DNA from: Xiphophorus maculatus
Taxonomy: Eukaryota > Chordata > Actinopteri > Cyprinodontiformes > Poeciliidae
DNA: 64,000 nt
Direction of reading: 5' to 3'
Assembly: GCF_002775205.1 (NCBI RefSeq)
Contig: NC_036453.1
Coordinates: 5,669,103-5,733,102 of the forward strand
The notes beneath the pieces are model-generated. The model made no database searches. It was not told the origin of the DNA and saw nothing but the letters and a program-made list of their open reading frames with translations. The position numbers and the translations under genes were made by a program. Below, piece by piece: positions 38,923 to 64,000 of the stretch; within the stretch, counting starts at the first letter, position 1, and the number at the start of each line of letters is the position of its first letter.

Positions 38923-40819
38923 GAACAGCCTTCCACATACATTTGCACCCCCAGGCTCTATTCAGCTCTCCAGGTCCCCATTCATGCTTTTACATCAGAA
39001 CAACAGAACGGAAACAAAAGCAGCCTCAGCCTCTAGACTTTACCTTGCATGTGACTCCCCCGCTGTTTGCAGACTTGGTATCTACCAAGAGCAGGCAGTC
39101 CCCTCCCCTCTCTGAGTCAGATTTGTCTCCACTCCAAGGAAATGCACTGTACCTTCGAGTCGAGTAAAGAAACTGGAGTTGAAGTCTTACGGCTGGACGC
39201 TAAAAGATAACATTTACTGGAAAAGGGGCTTCAGAGGAGGCGGTCTGTGCTCAGGTCAAGGTTGAGAGAACTTCTGAATCCCTAGGAGATCCTTTGAACC
39301 CTTCTTCTTCCAATGTTTCAGTGGTTGAGGCCATGGCCTCTCAGTCAGGGTAAGACACAGAAGTTCTTGCTTTGTTGCTCTTTTTTTTCTTTTTCTTCTT
39401 TTTTTTTGTCTCGTGTCCATCGAGAATAAAATCCTCCAATGTTTAATGCCCAACTTGGATTTCTTTTCTCTGTTTGCTTGAGCTTGCATAATGACTGTGT
39501 GACATAGGCCCTGTCCTGTATTCATGGTGATCAGATAACCATCGGCTCTCCCTTTTTCTTGAATATAACACAAGGCCTGGCTGTTATGTTGTGAGTTGCA
39601 GAGAGACAGTTGAGCTGATTAATTTAGGTACAACGTAACTGGAGTTTTCAACTCTGGAGACTTTGACCTTTTAAGTTTGGCAGACTGTTGATTTCACTAC
39701 AGTTACACATGGATAATAATAGTATTTAAACTTAACTGAGAGTTAGAAAGCAACGAGAGCATTTTAATAAACTTTTCAGCAGTCTAGAAACCCTAACTTT
39801 TTTTTGTTAGTTTAGTGTAGAAGGGCTTGGACTTCAAATGTGGGCTTGGCCAAATATGCAAGTCAAAGTTGACCTGACTAACTTTGAGCAATTATGTGAC
39901 ATCAGAATTACCATCTGTTTGATATTGATGTTTCCAAAACAAGTTAGACCTTATAAAGATATTCTGGAGGGGAACTTTGTAGAATTGAGGTAAATGGTGT
40001 CTAACATGTGATTCAAGTCATAGATTGTACATTTTGGAGGTTTATGACAAATAGTAAGCTTGTGTGGATTAACCACAACTTACAGGAACAGTTTTAATCT
40101 GTCAATTACTGTAAATTAAAGTAAATTAAGGATGTGCAAATGCTATGGTGAATTCTGAGGAATTATGAGTAAGACAGGAAACAACTTCTACATTCATGTA
40201 GTGTTGACTGAAGCACATTAAACAGATGTCCATTTTATTAATAAGCTTTTTTTTTATAGTGTGTAGATTGTTCAACTTACCACTCCGGTTACCTTTGTAC
40301 ATAGTTGCTTTTGTATATTGTGGTCCGTTAGGTAGTAATTTTAGTAGGTTGAAAGTTGTAAAAAATTGTGTAGTGCAAACAAACACATCAGAAATGACCT
40401 TTCACTTACAAGAATTGTTTTTCTCCAGGTCAGTTCAAAATGCCCCCTCTAACCTTTTATGTTTAGCAACAACATCCTCCAATCCTCAAAGTGGTTATGA
40501 GTTTTTTTTGTTTTGTTTTATAAGTATTTTTTATATATTTGAGGTTTCATCATGTCAAAATTACAGGCTTTTTTTCTGTAGGGCTCCAGGTTAATTCACC
40601 AATTCATGCTGTTTTGAAGCCACATGTAGCACTTGGATGCTGATCATTTCACCCCTTTAGTCTTGGGATACCTTTTCACATATTGCTTGTTTCATAGCCA
40701 GCCTATTAAGGCCACTAACTGGTGCTGTTTTTGCAGCATTTCATACCAACCATACATTAGTTTTTACCTGGCAGGAAGACATTTTATATTTGCTTTGATA
40801 ATCAATGATTTTATCAATG

Positions 40820-40860
40820 ATTTTATTATGTATTTTCTACATTTTATTATGTATTTTCTA
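40820..40860 (+). repeat. 20-bp tandem duplication
   Basis: ATTTTATTATGTATTTTCTA occurs twice in a row (one base between), preceded by two copies of ATCAATGATTTT. A simple slippage product in aff4 intron 1. Confidence 0.8.
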
Positions 40861-43800
40861 GGCACATAGTGCCATTTTATGGCACAACCAAGTAACTGAT
40901 ACTTTCTGTAATAAAAATGCTGTATATATCAAAAACAATCTGAAAGAAATTTGACTTTGCAATTGTGTGTGTCTCTTTAAGAAGCACATACTTTTTCTGA
41001 GACTCCCCCTTCAGCACATAATAGCAACAGTGCTCCTCCATGATACCATTTTGTATGATATGCTCAGTAGACATGCAGTTCCTCCAGGTGTTTGCTAATT
41101 GATGCTGCCACTAGTCTGTAGAGTTGAGTGGAGGAGGGGTAAGCTGGGCTGGAGACTGAAGCTTCAAAGCAGACCTCAAGGTAAATAGGTGGCATTTTGT
41201 GAGCAAACGTGTAGGTACCCTGAATGATTGCCATTAGAGATTTTTTTTAAAACATGCATTAAAAAAATCAAAGCAACACTCCAGGTGTATTTTTGACAAG
41301 GGAATGACATTAGAACATGATATAAAGAGCTCCAAAAAGTTGATTTTATATAATATCCTCTTTTAAAATTTAGCTGGTTAGCATAATAGTCTATTCATGA
41401 CAATTTTTTATATTGTCATGAACGAATACTTGTTTACGATAGAAACTAATCTGAAACGCTATCATTTAGGTACTATGTTATCGTTGCCTTTTTGTAGATT
41501 GAAACAGCTTTCTTCCCATTCCGTTTATTGCCATGTTGAATGGGAATTAAAGTGCTTAAATTTCACATATCTGTTTTAATTATATATTTTCTGAAGACTT
41601 AATATCACACCCTTTATCTGGTTATTTGAGTTCTGATCCCCATTTGGGCCAGTTGACTGTTATTCATTTGACACCAGATCAATCTAGAAAAAGTCTGGAC
41701 TACCTCCTGCTTATAGATCATTTTCATTTAATCCATAAAACCACGATACACCAAAAATGTTTTTTTTTTTATCATCTGTTGAATTTGCCAGAGGGAACGG
41801 ACTCCACTTTTTATGAGTTGAGGCTTAGTCTGTACAAAATGTCCCGAGACAAATGACTCCATCTTGTACCCCAAAAAGTCCGACATGTAGCGGCCAAAAC
41901 TACAAAGTTTCAAAGTGGTGAAAGGGTGGAATGCTCTGCTTGCTTTGTCCTCAGCGCAAATCCTTGACTAAGCGTGAATCTATCCAAAATGTACGCTTTA
42001 CTACTCATTGTTGTTCAGCCTAAGTTTCATTAAAACTCATTTTTCTCCACTGATGACTTCTCTCTTTTTCCACTATTTTTGTTTTCTGGTTTGGAAAGTG
42101 CTCAAAACTAAAACCGACTGCTGCTTCATGCGTTTCTCCACATCTCTGCTTCGGCTTGCTAAAACCAGCAACAGTCAGTTGAGCCTTGCGTGTGACGATT
42201 TCCTGTAGAGGTCTACCACAGTGCGACAGTCTTTCACCCCTTCTCACAAACATCAACAGATCAGGTCAGTTCGTGGTCTGAATGGACGCGAGCTTTGTTT
42301 ACAAAAGATCCGGTTGCCGAGGGCCTTTGATTAACATTGTGGTAATGGCGGATCATTCACACATGCAAACCCACTCCCTGCTAACATCAACGAGCTCATT
42401 TGCATTTTCAATCCCTATCACTTTGGTACACGAAAGACACCATAGCTTGGTATCAGTTTCCGTCTGAGCAGTCAAAAAGTTTGGAGCATTATTTCTCCAA
42501 TGCTTTTTCTTAAACCACAGGCAACATTTATAGCTTGAAAGACCCTCAAATGAAAGCTAGTTTCTGTGAGTTGTGAGGTAAAGGAGACCAAATAACTATC
42601 ATTAAGCACAGTTTACTCAAATGTGGCTTTAGTAAATCATCCGCACAGTGAGCTGTTGTAGACACTCAATGTCTGAAGGTGGTAATCAGTGGTCGGGCCA
42701 GTTGTAGTAAGTTTGTCATGAAAACTATTTTGTTGCTTTTTTCGTGCTGTCCTAATTCATCGCTGTGCTGTAAATCAAATGAAGTCCAGAGATGATGCAT
42801 GTTGTACATGTTTACTGATTAAAACATGTTAGTTTTAGAAATGCCTCTGAACAAGTGGTTCAGAGCCATTAAACTCTGTTCTGATTCGGTTTTAGTTGCT
42901 GGTTCTGATGACACATTTCATCTACGACTCATTTCCTACAGGAAGCTCATGATTTCAGATGGACACTTCCCCCAGTCTTGTATTTTAATGCTGGATTATA
43001 CATCATGCTTTGTAGTTGCACCTGTATGAAGTGTGATTAGTAATCTAGGAGGAGTCTGGGCGGTTGCTGTACAGTCAGACTTCGTCACCAGGCGTAAAGT
43101 TATTGTTTTCACTGATGGATTTAGAGGCTGTGTGTTTAAAGTGGCAGGTAACCAGCTGAACTGAAATGAGCTTGTTCCCATTTTTAAAATTCTGCTGCTG
43201 CTTTCTGGTAAACATTGAGCACAGAAGGGAAAATACTCATTGGTCCTATGTCAGATTGGAATTAAGGAATGCTTATGTTTTGTCTAAAAACATGTTTTCA
43301 TCGAATTGATCATAATATCAGATGAGAGGTTTTCATATATGTAAATATAAACTGTTTGTACTGTCATGCTGTAAAACTGGCTCGAATGTGGTGCATTATG
43401 GATGTGTGTTCACTGAAAACATAAAAGCTACAGTAAAAGGAAACTGTTTAATGAGACTTTGGTAGTTTTATATTTTCATTGTTGTTTTAATGTTGCTTGT
43501 GTCTTAAAGTACAAACTGCAGATAAGGTTATTATTAGATTGCATGGTTTCTGAGGGTTGGAGTGTTCAAATTTTAATAAAAAAAAGAAAATGAAATTGTG
43601 GAACAAGAATGTACCTAAACTTGATTTAGTGGCATTCCCAGATCCAGGATCCAATTTCATGAATGAACGTGGTCTAAGTAGTGACTAGCACTTGTTCTGG
43701 TACAGGATTTTGTTTTAAAATGTCACTGGTGAAGCCAAAATCAATTTGTTTTGACCAACACACCTTTCTACCTTTTGATTCTTTGTAGATCTCTTTACTT

Positions 43801-44479
43801 ATGTTTACTTTGCAAATAGTTTTGTCAAAATTCTCTCTGAGAACTACCAAAGGCAGCTGAAGTATGACGTTTGGTATTTACACCACGCCTTGAAAACCTG
43901 ATTTTTTTATTTTTTTTTGCTTCTTAGTTGGATCAACATTGATTTTCAAATAGAGAACAAGGAGCAGAGAAATATTTTTAAACTGTCTTTAGTGAAAACT
44001 GATCTTTGATTGCACTTTTTCGTTTGTTTTTTGTCAGAAGGATAGAAAAAAACAGTAAGACAAATATTGTGAAAATAATCTTTGCCTATTTTTTGAGAAG
44101 AATAAACATTGTTCTTACAATATTATATCAGTGCTGTTGGTTGTTGTGTGAAATGACATTGACCATCTGTTCAAGAGGATTATTTACAGTAGAAGTCGGA
44201 AACTGAATTGTGTGATGAGCCTAAGCTTATTAGAGGCTACTTTCTCCGCCGGTCATCTCTGTTATTGTCTCAGTGTGTTCTCTTGATGTTATACTGTATA
44301 TGATGGCAGCTTGAAAAATGTGGTAATATTTTATGAAATGTTGTGGGGAAAAAACAACCAGGGAGCTTTAGGCATACTTCTGTTTCCTGTGTGACCTAAA
44401 ATTGTTCATTTAAGATCATGTGAGCTGGTGTGGCATGTTTTTATGTTGACTAGATGCTCTGCTTTGTGTTGACAGCAAC

Positions 44480-58551
<14,072 letters not shown>

Positions 58552-58584
58552 CGAGGACTTGATCGTTGCAAGCTGCTTCCTCAA

Positions 58585-58604
58585 ACACACACACACACAC
58601 ACAC
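58585..58604 (+). repeat. (AC)10 microsatellite in the aff4 3' UTR
   Basis: Ten AC units starting 33 bp after the aff4 stop codon, followed by related GCACTCACAC sequence. Confidence 0.95.
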
Positions 58605-60934
58605 GCACTCACACCTCAGCCTTTCATACCTAGCAGCCCGTGCTCAAAGACACAACACGGATACATACTCTGCAAACACAGCCCACCTCTGGTCCTCCAT
58701 GTATTCTTACATGCTGTTAACCTCTGAGACATATCTCCAACACTGTGTCCATTTTTCTGCACCAGCTTGCCAAAACAACACTGAGCAATTTAGAAAATTT
58801 CACACCTTCAGCAGCACTGCATCAAATATCCCAAGAGCTTCTGGCCTTGCTTCACATTTCGACGTCTCTATTAAAATCTTCAAGGTCTTTTTTTATCTCT
58901 TCTGCTAAAAGTGCTGTGGGGATTATTTCTTATGAGTACACTAAACCTGTGATTTTTTTCTTTTGCTTTTTAGGTTACTTTGGCTTTTAACATTGTTTTT
59001 AAACTTTATTTCACCAAAGTACCTCCCAGAAACACCAAAGGTGCTTTAAAATGAAGGTTTCTCTTTATCATTTTTGTGCCTTGTAAATGAGCTACAGGAA
59101 AAGTCACCAATAAGATCTGATTTCTTTTTTAATATGTTTTTCCTCACTTGATGGGATTTCAATCATCTTTTAGTAGCAAATTAGGGCTGGCAGTTATACT
59201 TTTTTCTTTTTTTTAAACAATTTTAAATCTTTTTAAGAGGATTACAGAGATAGTCAGTTTCAGCTTTCTGGAGGAAAGTCTAGGGAGGATTCCGACCAAA
59301 TTTTAAAAATACCAGAATGGGCTTCAGGTGATACAGTCTCATTCAGAAGTTATTTTTTAAAAAGGTGTAATTTTATTTGTCAGAGACAGTCCGTCAGTAA
59401 TTTAGATTCTTATCAAACTGGAGATAGCTAGCTTAGTAATTTAAACTTATTCTATCAACAGCTCCTGAGAGACACTTTTATCACTACATTGTTTTAGAAA
59501 TTTCCTCAAGCAAGGGCCACTCCCACATGGTGTTATTCCCTTGTTTTTGATCCCTTTGTTAACAGTGTATTTTTCTAAGGAACTGCAGGGATTGTCAAAA
59601 GTATTGCAGATTGTGTCCACACACAATGCAAATGCAGTTATTTATTCTGTAGTTTTTAAAACAAACCAAGGTTTTTCTGATTCGTCAGGGCTAAGACAAA
59701 TTAAAAGTAAAGATGAGATTTTTTTTCTAATAAGAGGGACAAATCTTATCATTGACAGAGATTAGCAGTGTTGTATTTATGTGATAAAGATTTTGTATAT
59801 CTCAGAAAAGAAATATAACAACCACTATAGATTCTATTTATATGCCAAGCAGATCATTTGTCTTTTAGCTAGAGCAAAATGCAAGACTCATTGGGGGGAA
59901 GTATATGAACACGTGTTTGTACTGTTGTTGTTCCTAAGCAATTACATTTTTAAAATTGAAATTATACTTTTCTTACAAGGAAATTGGAGATGCATTGAGT
60001 AACTACAGCTGGTTGTTCTCCATATATGTTAAATTACTAATGCTAATAAAGCTTATAGTTAAAGATGCATCAGTCAGGCTTCCTATTTTCTTTAAAATCA
60101 CACCCACGTTACGATTTTGACCAATTTGATATTTTTTTCCCTTAGAGAACATAACATGGAAAATGGGAAATGTGTTCTGCAGGTTCTTTGACAAATCCAT
60201 GAATCATATGTTTCGATCATTCATCTGTTAATGTCAAAAAAAGTTTAAATTCAATTGATTGACACTTTTATATACTGAAAATAGATGGTATTTAGTGAAC
60301 TAGGGGGAAAAAATTCAGCATTTTTCTATTTGAGCTGCAGATTGAGGTGAAAATTGTCTGATTCTGATCTCTGACTGATTGGTGCATCTGCAGTTATAAT
60401 GCTTATGGGTTTTTAGATGCCATTGTCACTTGGAGAAACTTTTATTTTTGATTCCTAAGACAACATGCTGGAAATCTCAAGCTTGGGTCAAATAGTGCTT
60501 GTGCTAAAATTATTGGTTGATTTTTCTTGATAAAATGAGAAAGTGCCACAAAGTTTAGGAGATTTATTTAGCTTCTTTTTTTAATTCTCTCTCTTTTTTA
60601 AACCTAAATACTGCTTACTGTTTGGCCCAGCTTGGACCATTTTTCTTGTTGCTTGTATATTTTAGATTTTTCCACTGGCTCCCTGGACTTCTATTGCTAG
60701 AGGGAATACTGTTATTTTCTCTTATACTTAAAGAGGAAAAAGTCAGAGGAGGTATTATTTTTGATCTATGCAGGATTTTTACAAAAACAAACAAAAAAAA
60801 TCTTTAAAGGGATAGAAATCATTTATATGCTTCGAATTTTTCTTCCTTTTTTCCACCTCAGTGAGAAACCTGTTCAACTCAAGCGGCCAATGCCTTTAGC
60901 TTTTGCAATTTTCTGTAATGTTGTATAATATTTG

Positions 60935-61479
60935 TGTATATAATAATTTTTTTTTTTTAATAACCAAACACAAAAGCTGGAGTTGTCTTTTCTTCAGTGG
61001 GTTTCGCTGACCCGATCACTGTCTTCATACACTGGTACACTTTGTAAGTTAAGATTTGCGCCTTGTGCTTCTTACACTATCTCGTAGTGAAATTTAAAAA
61101 GCAGAAAATAGCATTAGAATGATCTTTAGGAGTTTTGCTACTCACGCTTATTTATTTTTTTGCCTGTTTATTTTTTCTGTTTCACCTTCTTAACAATTAT
61201 TTTATGAAATAGGAAGATGTAAATGTTTTTGACCTGTTGATGAGATTTCTTTGTAAGTAGTAATTAATCTAACTTGAACGAATCCAGGGTAAGATGAAGT
61301 TATTGCTTTTATTTTTTTTTTCTTCTTTTTGGACGTTCGTTAGGAAGATGTTAACACTTGCATGTTTCTATTTAAATACAGTTGTATAAATTGTAAATAT
61401 AACATGTCTTTAAGGGTAACTTTTTACTCCAGGTTGGCATTTTTTAATTAAATTGAAAGGAAAAAAAATGTTGTAAATA
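60935..61479 (+). promoter_or_regulatory. Three Pumilio-type response elements in the aff4 3' UTR
   Basis: TGTATATA (60935-60942), TGTAAATA (61392-61399) and TGTAAATA (61472-61479) each match UGUANAUA, the known Pumilio binding consensus, in transcript sense. They cluster within 550 bp near the distal end of the UTR. AT-rich DNA makes single matches common, so this is a candidate only. Confidence 0.4.
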
Positions 61480-62168
61480 TATTGTGAGAGACTTTATGCA
61501 CATATTTTTTTTCCTTCTCTTCCCCCAAGTTGTTACAGATGAAATCCCAGTGTGTTAACACTGTAAATCAAATTGATTTCTCCATCTTTCTTCTAACGTG
61601 CTTGTATACTTTGTCTTCTTCTTCACTGTCTCATAGTATCACGGTCACCACATAATCGGTAACGTCTCTTAAATCCAAATGCGGATATTTTTTGTCTTCT
61701 CTGTATTTGATATGGAGCTGTGTATTTCATTACGTGTATATTGTTGAGCTCACGTGTTGGATGGATGACATGTACAGTCTGTTGTCTGCTTCCTCCTGAG
61801 AAAGAGAGACATGAATTTACCGTGTTCAACATGTCTTTTGAAACTGAGGGATTTCGCCTCACCTCAGAGCAGTTGTAGCAGTTTCTACAATATGTTGTAG
61901 AAGAACTTTTCTAAAAAAGAAAAAAAATAAAAGCCGTCTCCGTAGTGAGACCAGCAGCATTCACAATGTACAATAATCTGAATTTGGCTACTTTTAAGAG
62001 AACTGATAGAGATACTATATATGATGGATGCAATATGTTTTAAAGGTACCTGTTGAGTTTGATCTTCAAACTTAGGTTATGTAATTTAAAAGCATTCTTG
62101 TGAAGTGAGTATTAATTGTGACTAATGGGAGTCTGTCCTAAATATTCTTTGTATTTTGCCGTATTGAG

Positions 62169-62174
62169 AATAAA
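62169..62174 (+). promoter_or_regulatory. aff4: Candidate distal poly(A) signal of aff4
   Basis: AATAAA followed by ATATATATATGGATATG and a T/G-rich stretch (GTTGATTGCTTTATGTG). An alternative AATAAA lies at 61926-61931. Which is used cannot be told from sequence. Confidence 0.4.
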
Positions 62175-63448
62175 ATATATATATATGGATATGTTTAAGC
62201 GAATGTTGATTGCTTTATGTGCAAGTGACAAATGCTGTGAATTAACTCAAAAGCAATGAAATCCTGTATCTCTTACTAGAAAACAGTCGAGTGCTTTGGT
62301 GCACCTTTAGTACTGACTCAAAAGACAAATCCTCTCAGGGCTGCAGAAACTTTTTTCCCTTCCACTTTCAGCTCATAATTGAGGATATACAAGTCTTTAC
62401 CGCTGTCGTTTTTCTGATTCAGAAGTTGAAACTTTGGGAACCACTCACCTGAAAACTTCTAATCACCAAGAACAACGGAAGATCAAGATTTTTTGTCTAC
62501 ACAGGATACAACTCCTGAGCAGCATTTCAGTAGTTAGTCAGCTGAGCAATGTTCAATTTAAATGGTGGTAATTAATAAAGATGGAGAACAAATAGAAACG
62601 TTTTAGCTGTTTTAATAAATGTTCATGCAGTATCTGCATAAAAATATAAACAAAAGAATAGAAAAATTGTACAAGGCATTTTCCTTTTTTTATCCAAGTC
62701 TTTTTAATCGTTGGGTTGAAGATTAGCTTCAGAAAATAAATGCAAAGGAAATAAAAAACAAACAAAAACAAAGAAACTAAATGCTCTTATTGGAATAGAC
62801 ATATTTTTTCTTTGTTATAAAACCCCAACATAAAATTATGGTTTGTGTTTCACACAACAAAAGAATTTGTAGAACTGCATAAGTTGTCCCTTTTTCTCAT
62901 GATAATAGTTTTTGCCACTTTAAGTAAAATGTATTTACTAGGAGTGTTGCCAAAAAATAAGTTTAAGGGACATAACTTGCTATTGTTTTTAAATGTTGAG
63001 TTTTGTAAGAGTTTTGCTCTTAAAGGTTTTGTCGCTGACTGAAATTAAATGGTTCAGTCTGTGGGATATCTGAAAACTGAAAATCAAATAACTCTACAAA
63101 TGGTAGTGGCCTTGGACAATAAATGACATTCAAACACACAATAGAAGAGTGGCAGTAAGAACGCTACTGTTGAAGAAAATGTATATCAAGTTTGCTAAAA
63201 GGTTTGGGGGAGACTCAGTGGTCAATTTGAAGAAAGATCTTTAGACTGAGAATAATATTAAGTTTTTTGAAGATGTTAAACACTTCACATTACTAAAAAT
63301 ACATCTCCACTGTCCATCAAACATTCAAAACTTTTCTAAATGTCTGATGTTCACTGCTTGGACTGCTGCTGTGGAAAGACAGGTTTCAGGAGCAAAAATC
63401 CGTCTTTTTTGCCAGCCATTTCATCAGCTGGCATTAAACACCCACTTT

Positions 63449-63492
63449 GAATGAATGGATTCATAGTAGGAATGAATCCATTCATTCCTACT
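63449..63492. repeat. Inverted repeats with alternative pairing (three arms)
   Basis: GAATGAATGGATTCAT (63449-63464) pairs exactly with ATGAATCCATTCATTC (63472-63487) across 7 nt. The loop start AGTAGGAATGAA (63465-63476) also pairs exactly with TTCATTCCTACT (63481-63492) across 4 nt. The two stems exclude each other. Confidence 0.9.
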
Positions 63493-63667
63493 TTATTATG
63501 ATTTCATTCTTGCTTTAATTAGCAGGATTATTAATGGGAGGGGAGTTGAGCAGCATTGCATTGCAATAATCACAGCTTGGATTCAAACGGTCCAAGGCAC
63601 AAACAAATGAAGCGGCTGCTTGCAACCACCACACCTGCAGGGGTCCTCCAAGGGCTCCAGGACTGTC

Positions 63668-63731
63668 ACAGAGGTCTGTGTGACCTCTGTATGCATCAGT
63701 AATACATACACACAATGTATGTATTACTGAT
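63668..63731. repeat. Two tandem perfect hairpins (9-bp and 16-bp arms)
   Basis: ACAGAGGTC (63668-63676) pairs with GACCTCTGT (63682-63690). Four bases later ATCAGTAATACATACA (63695-63710) pairs with TGTATGTATTACTGAT (63716-63731) across CACAA. Confidence 0.9.
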
Positions 63732-64000
63732 ACATTTTCTGGAAATGATTATTGTGCGACTGTGGACTAACTTTCATTTTCTGCTTACCTAGTACTGACT
63801 TATGTGCTCTATAAATTCCTGTTGGGACCTTTTCTCAACAAATAAATATTTAACATAAAACATACAGTTGTACAGTCAGTTAATGCATTATATAGTTTGC
63901 TAACTTTGTGCCTTGTTTTACACTATAAAATTCCTAATGGGAAGTAAATAACGCACAACATTCAAACGTAGATATTAGTTGAACTTTGGTGTACAGCAGG

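Larger units (their letters stand above)
30314..44475 (+). other. aff4: Long first intron of aff4
   Basis: 14.2 kb without a convincing gene on either strand. It contains two hAT-type miniature elements (33826-34160 and 36916-37281), LINE-tail-like pieces (38052-38098, 38846-38922), a possible alternative first exon (38300-38438), paired hairpins (38682-38745) and a small tandem duplication (40820-40860). Long first introns of this kind often hold enhancers, but none is demonstrated by sequence alone. Confidence 0.55.
58552..62195 (+). other. aff4: Probable 3' UTR of aff4
   Basis: After the aff4 stop (TAG, 58549-58551) about 3.6 kb follow without a coding frame, AT-rich and with many T runs. 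Candidate poly(A) signals AATAAA occur at 61926-61931 and 62169-62174. Long 3' UTRs are usual for AFF4. It contains an (AC)10 run at 58585-58604 and three exact Pumilio-type sites (60935, 61392, 61472). The end point is inferred. Confidence 0.55.
62196..64000. other. DNA downstream of aff4, no gene recognised
   Basis: No frame on either strand resembles a known protein. The short GC-richer patch at 63560-63680 was examined and gives no family match. Two groups of perfect hairpins lie at 63449-63492 and 63668-63731. In humans LEAP2, UQCRQ and GDF9 follow AFF4, but no trace of them is visible here. Confidence 0.5.

Noticed and set aside
63515-63715. Cys-rich minus-strand frame downstream of aff4
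   Set aside because: The frame is short and overlaps hairpin repeats. It has no splice context or domain that I recognise. A real exon cannot be excluded, but there is no support.

Overview
This window is nuclear DNA from a vertebrate, almost certainly a ray-finned (teleost) fish. Four multi-exon protein genes can be read through GT-AG introns, and each translates to a close relative of a vertebrate protein of similar length. The non-coding DNA is AT-rich and carries fish-type repeats: an L2/Maui-like LINE, hAT-like and pogo/Tigger-like miniature elements, and decayed Tc1 copies. There is no operon-like packing, Shine-Dalgarno signal or CRISPR array. The species cannot be fixed from the sequence alone.

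Layout. (1) 1-430: the first coding exon of an EndoU-family endoribonuclease gene on the minus strand; the rest lies beyond the left edge. (2) 431-2779: intergenic, no gene seen. (3) 2780-8530, minus: rnf14, an RWD-RBR E3 ubiquitin ligase, 8 coding exons (stop at 3940, start at 7871), a likely non-coding first exon near 8460 and candidate poly(A) signals near 2780-2797. (4) 8600-9560: intergenic. (5) 9563-22443, minus: hspa4, an HSP110-type chaperone, 19 coding exons (10287-22193, 838 aa), with a TCTCGCGAGA promoter palindrome about 240 bp upstream of the ATG. (6) 23416-27899, plus: zcchc10, a zinc-knuckle protein of 154 aa in four coding exons, divergent from hspa4. An L2 LINE fragment sits in its last intron. 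(7) 27900-30230: intergenic. (8) 30230-62195, plus: aff4, the super elongation complex scaffold, 20 coding exons (44480-58551, 1099 aa), preceded by a 14-kb first intron and followed by a 3.6-kb 3' UTR. (9) 62196-64000: no gene recognised.

How the genes relate. hspa4, zcchc10 and aff4 are also neighbours in the human genome (5q31), so this is an old vertebrate gene block. rnf14 is on human 5q31 too but further away. The genes are not a pathway: they cover protein quality control (HSPA4), ubiquitin signalling (RNF14), an RNA- or nucleic-acid-binding protein of poorly known role (ZCCHC10) and transcription elongation (AFF4).

I did not find an undescribed biological system. The most interesting signals are a hAT-like element that ends exactly at the hspa4 exon-13 splice donor, a striking number of perfect, long-arm, short-loop inverted repeats spread over the non-coding DNA (some with three alternating arms), and an (AAG)18 run in a dispersed repeat just upstream of zcchc10. 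All exon limits come from reading by eye; every junction given preserves frame and has GT-AG ends.
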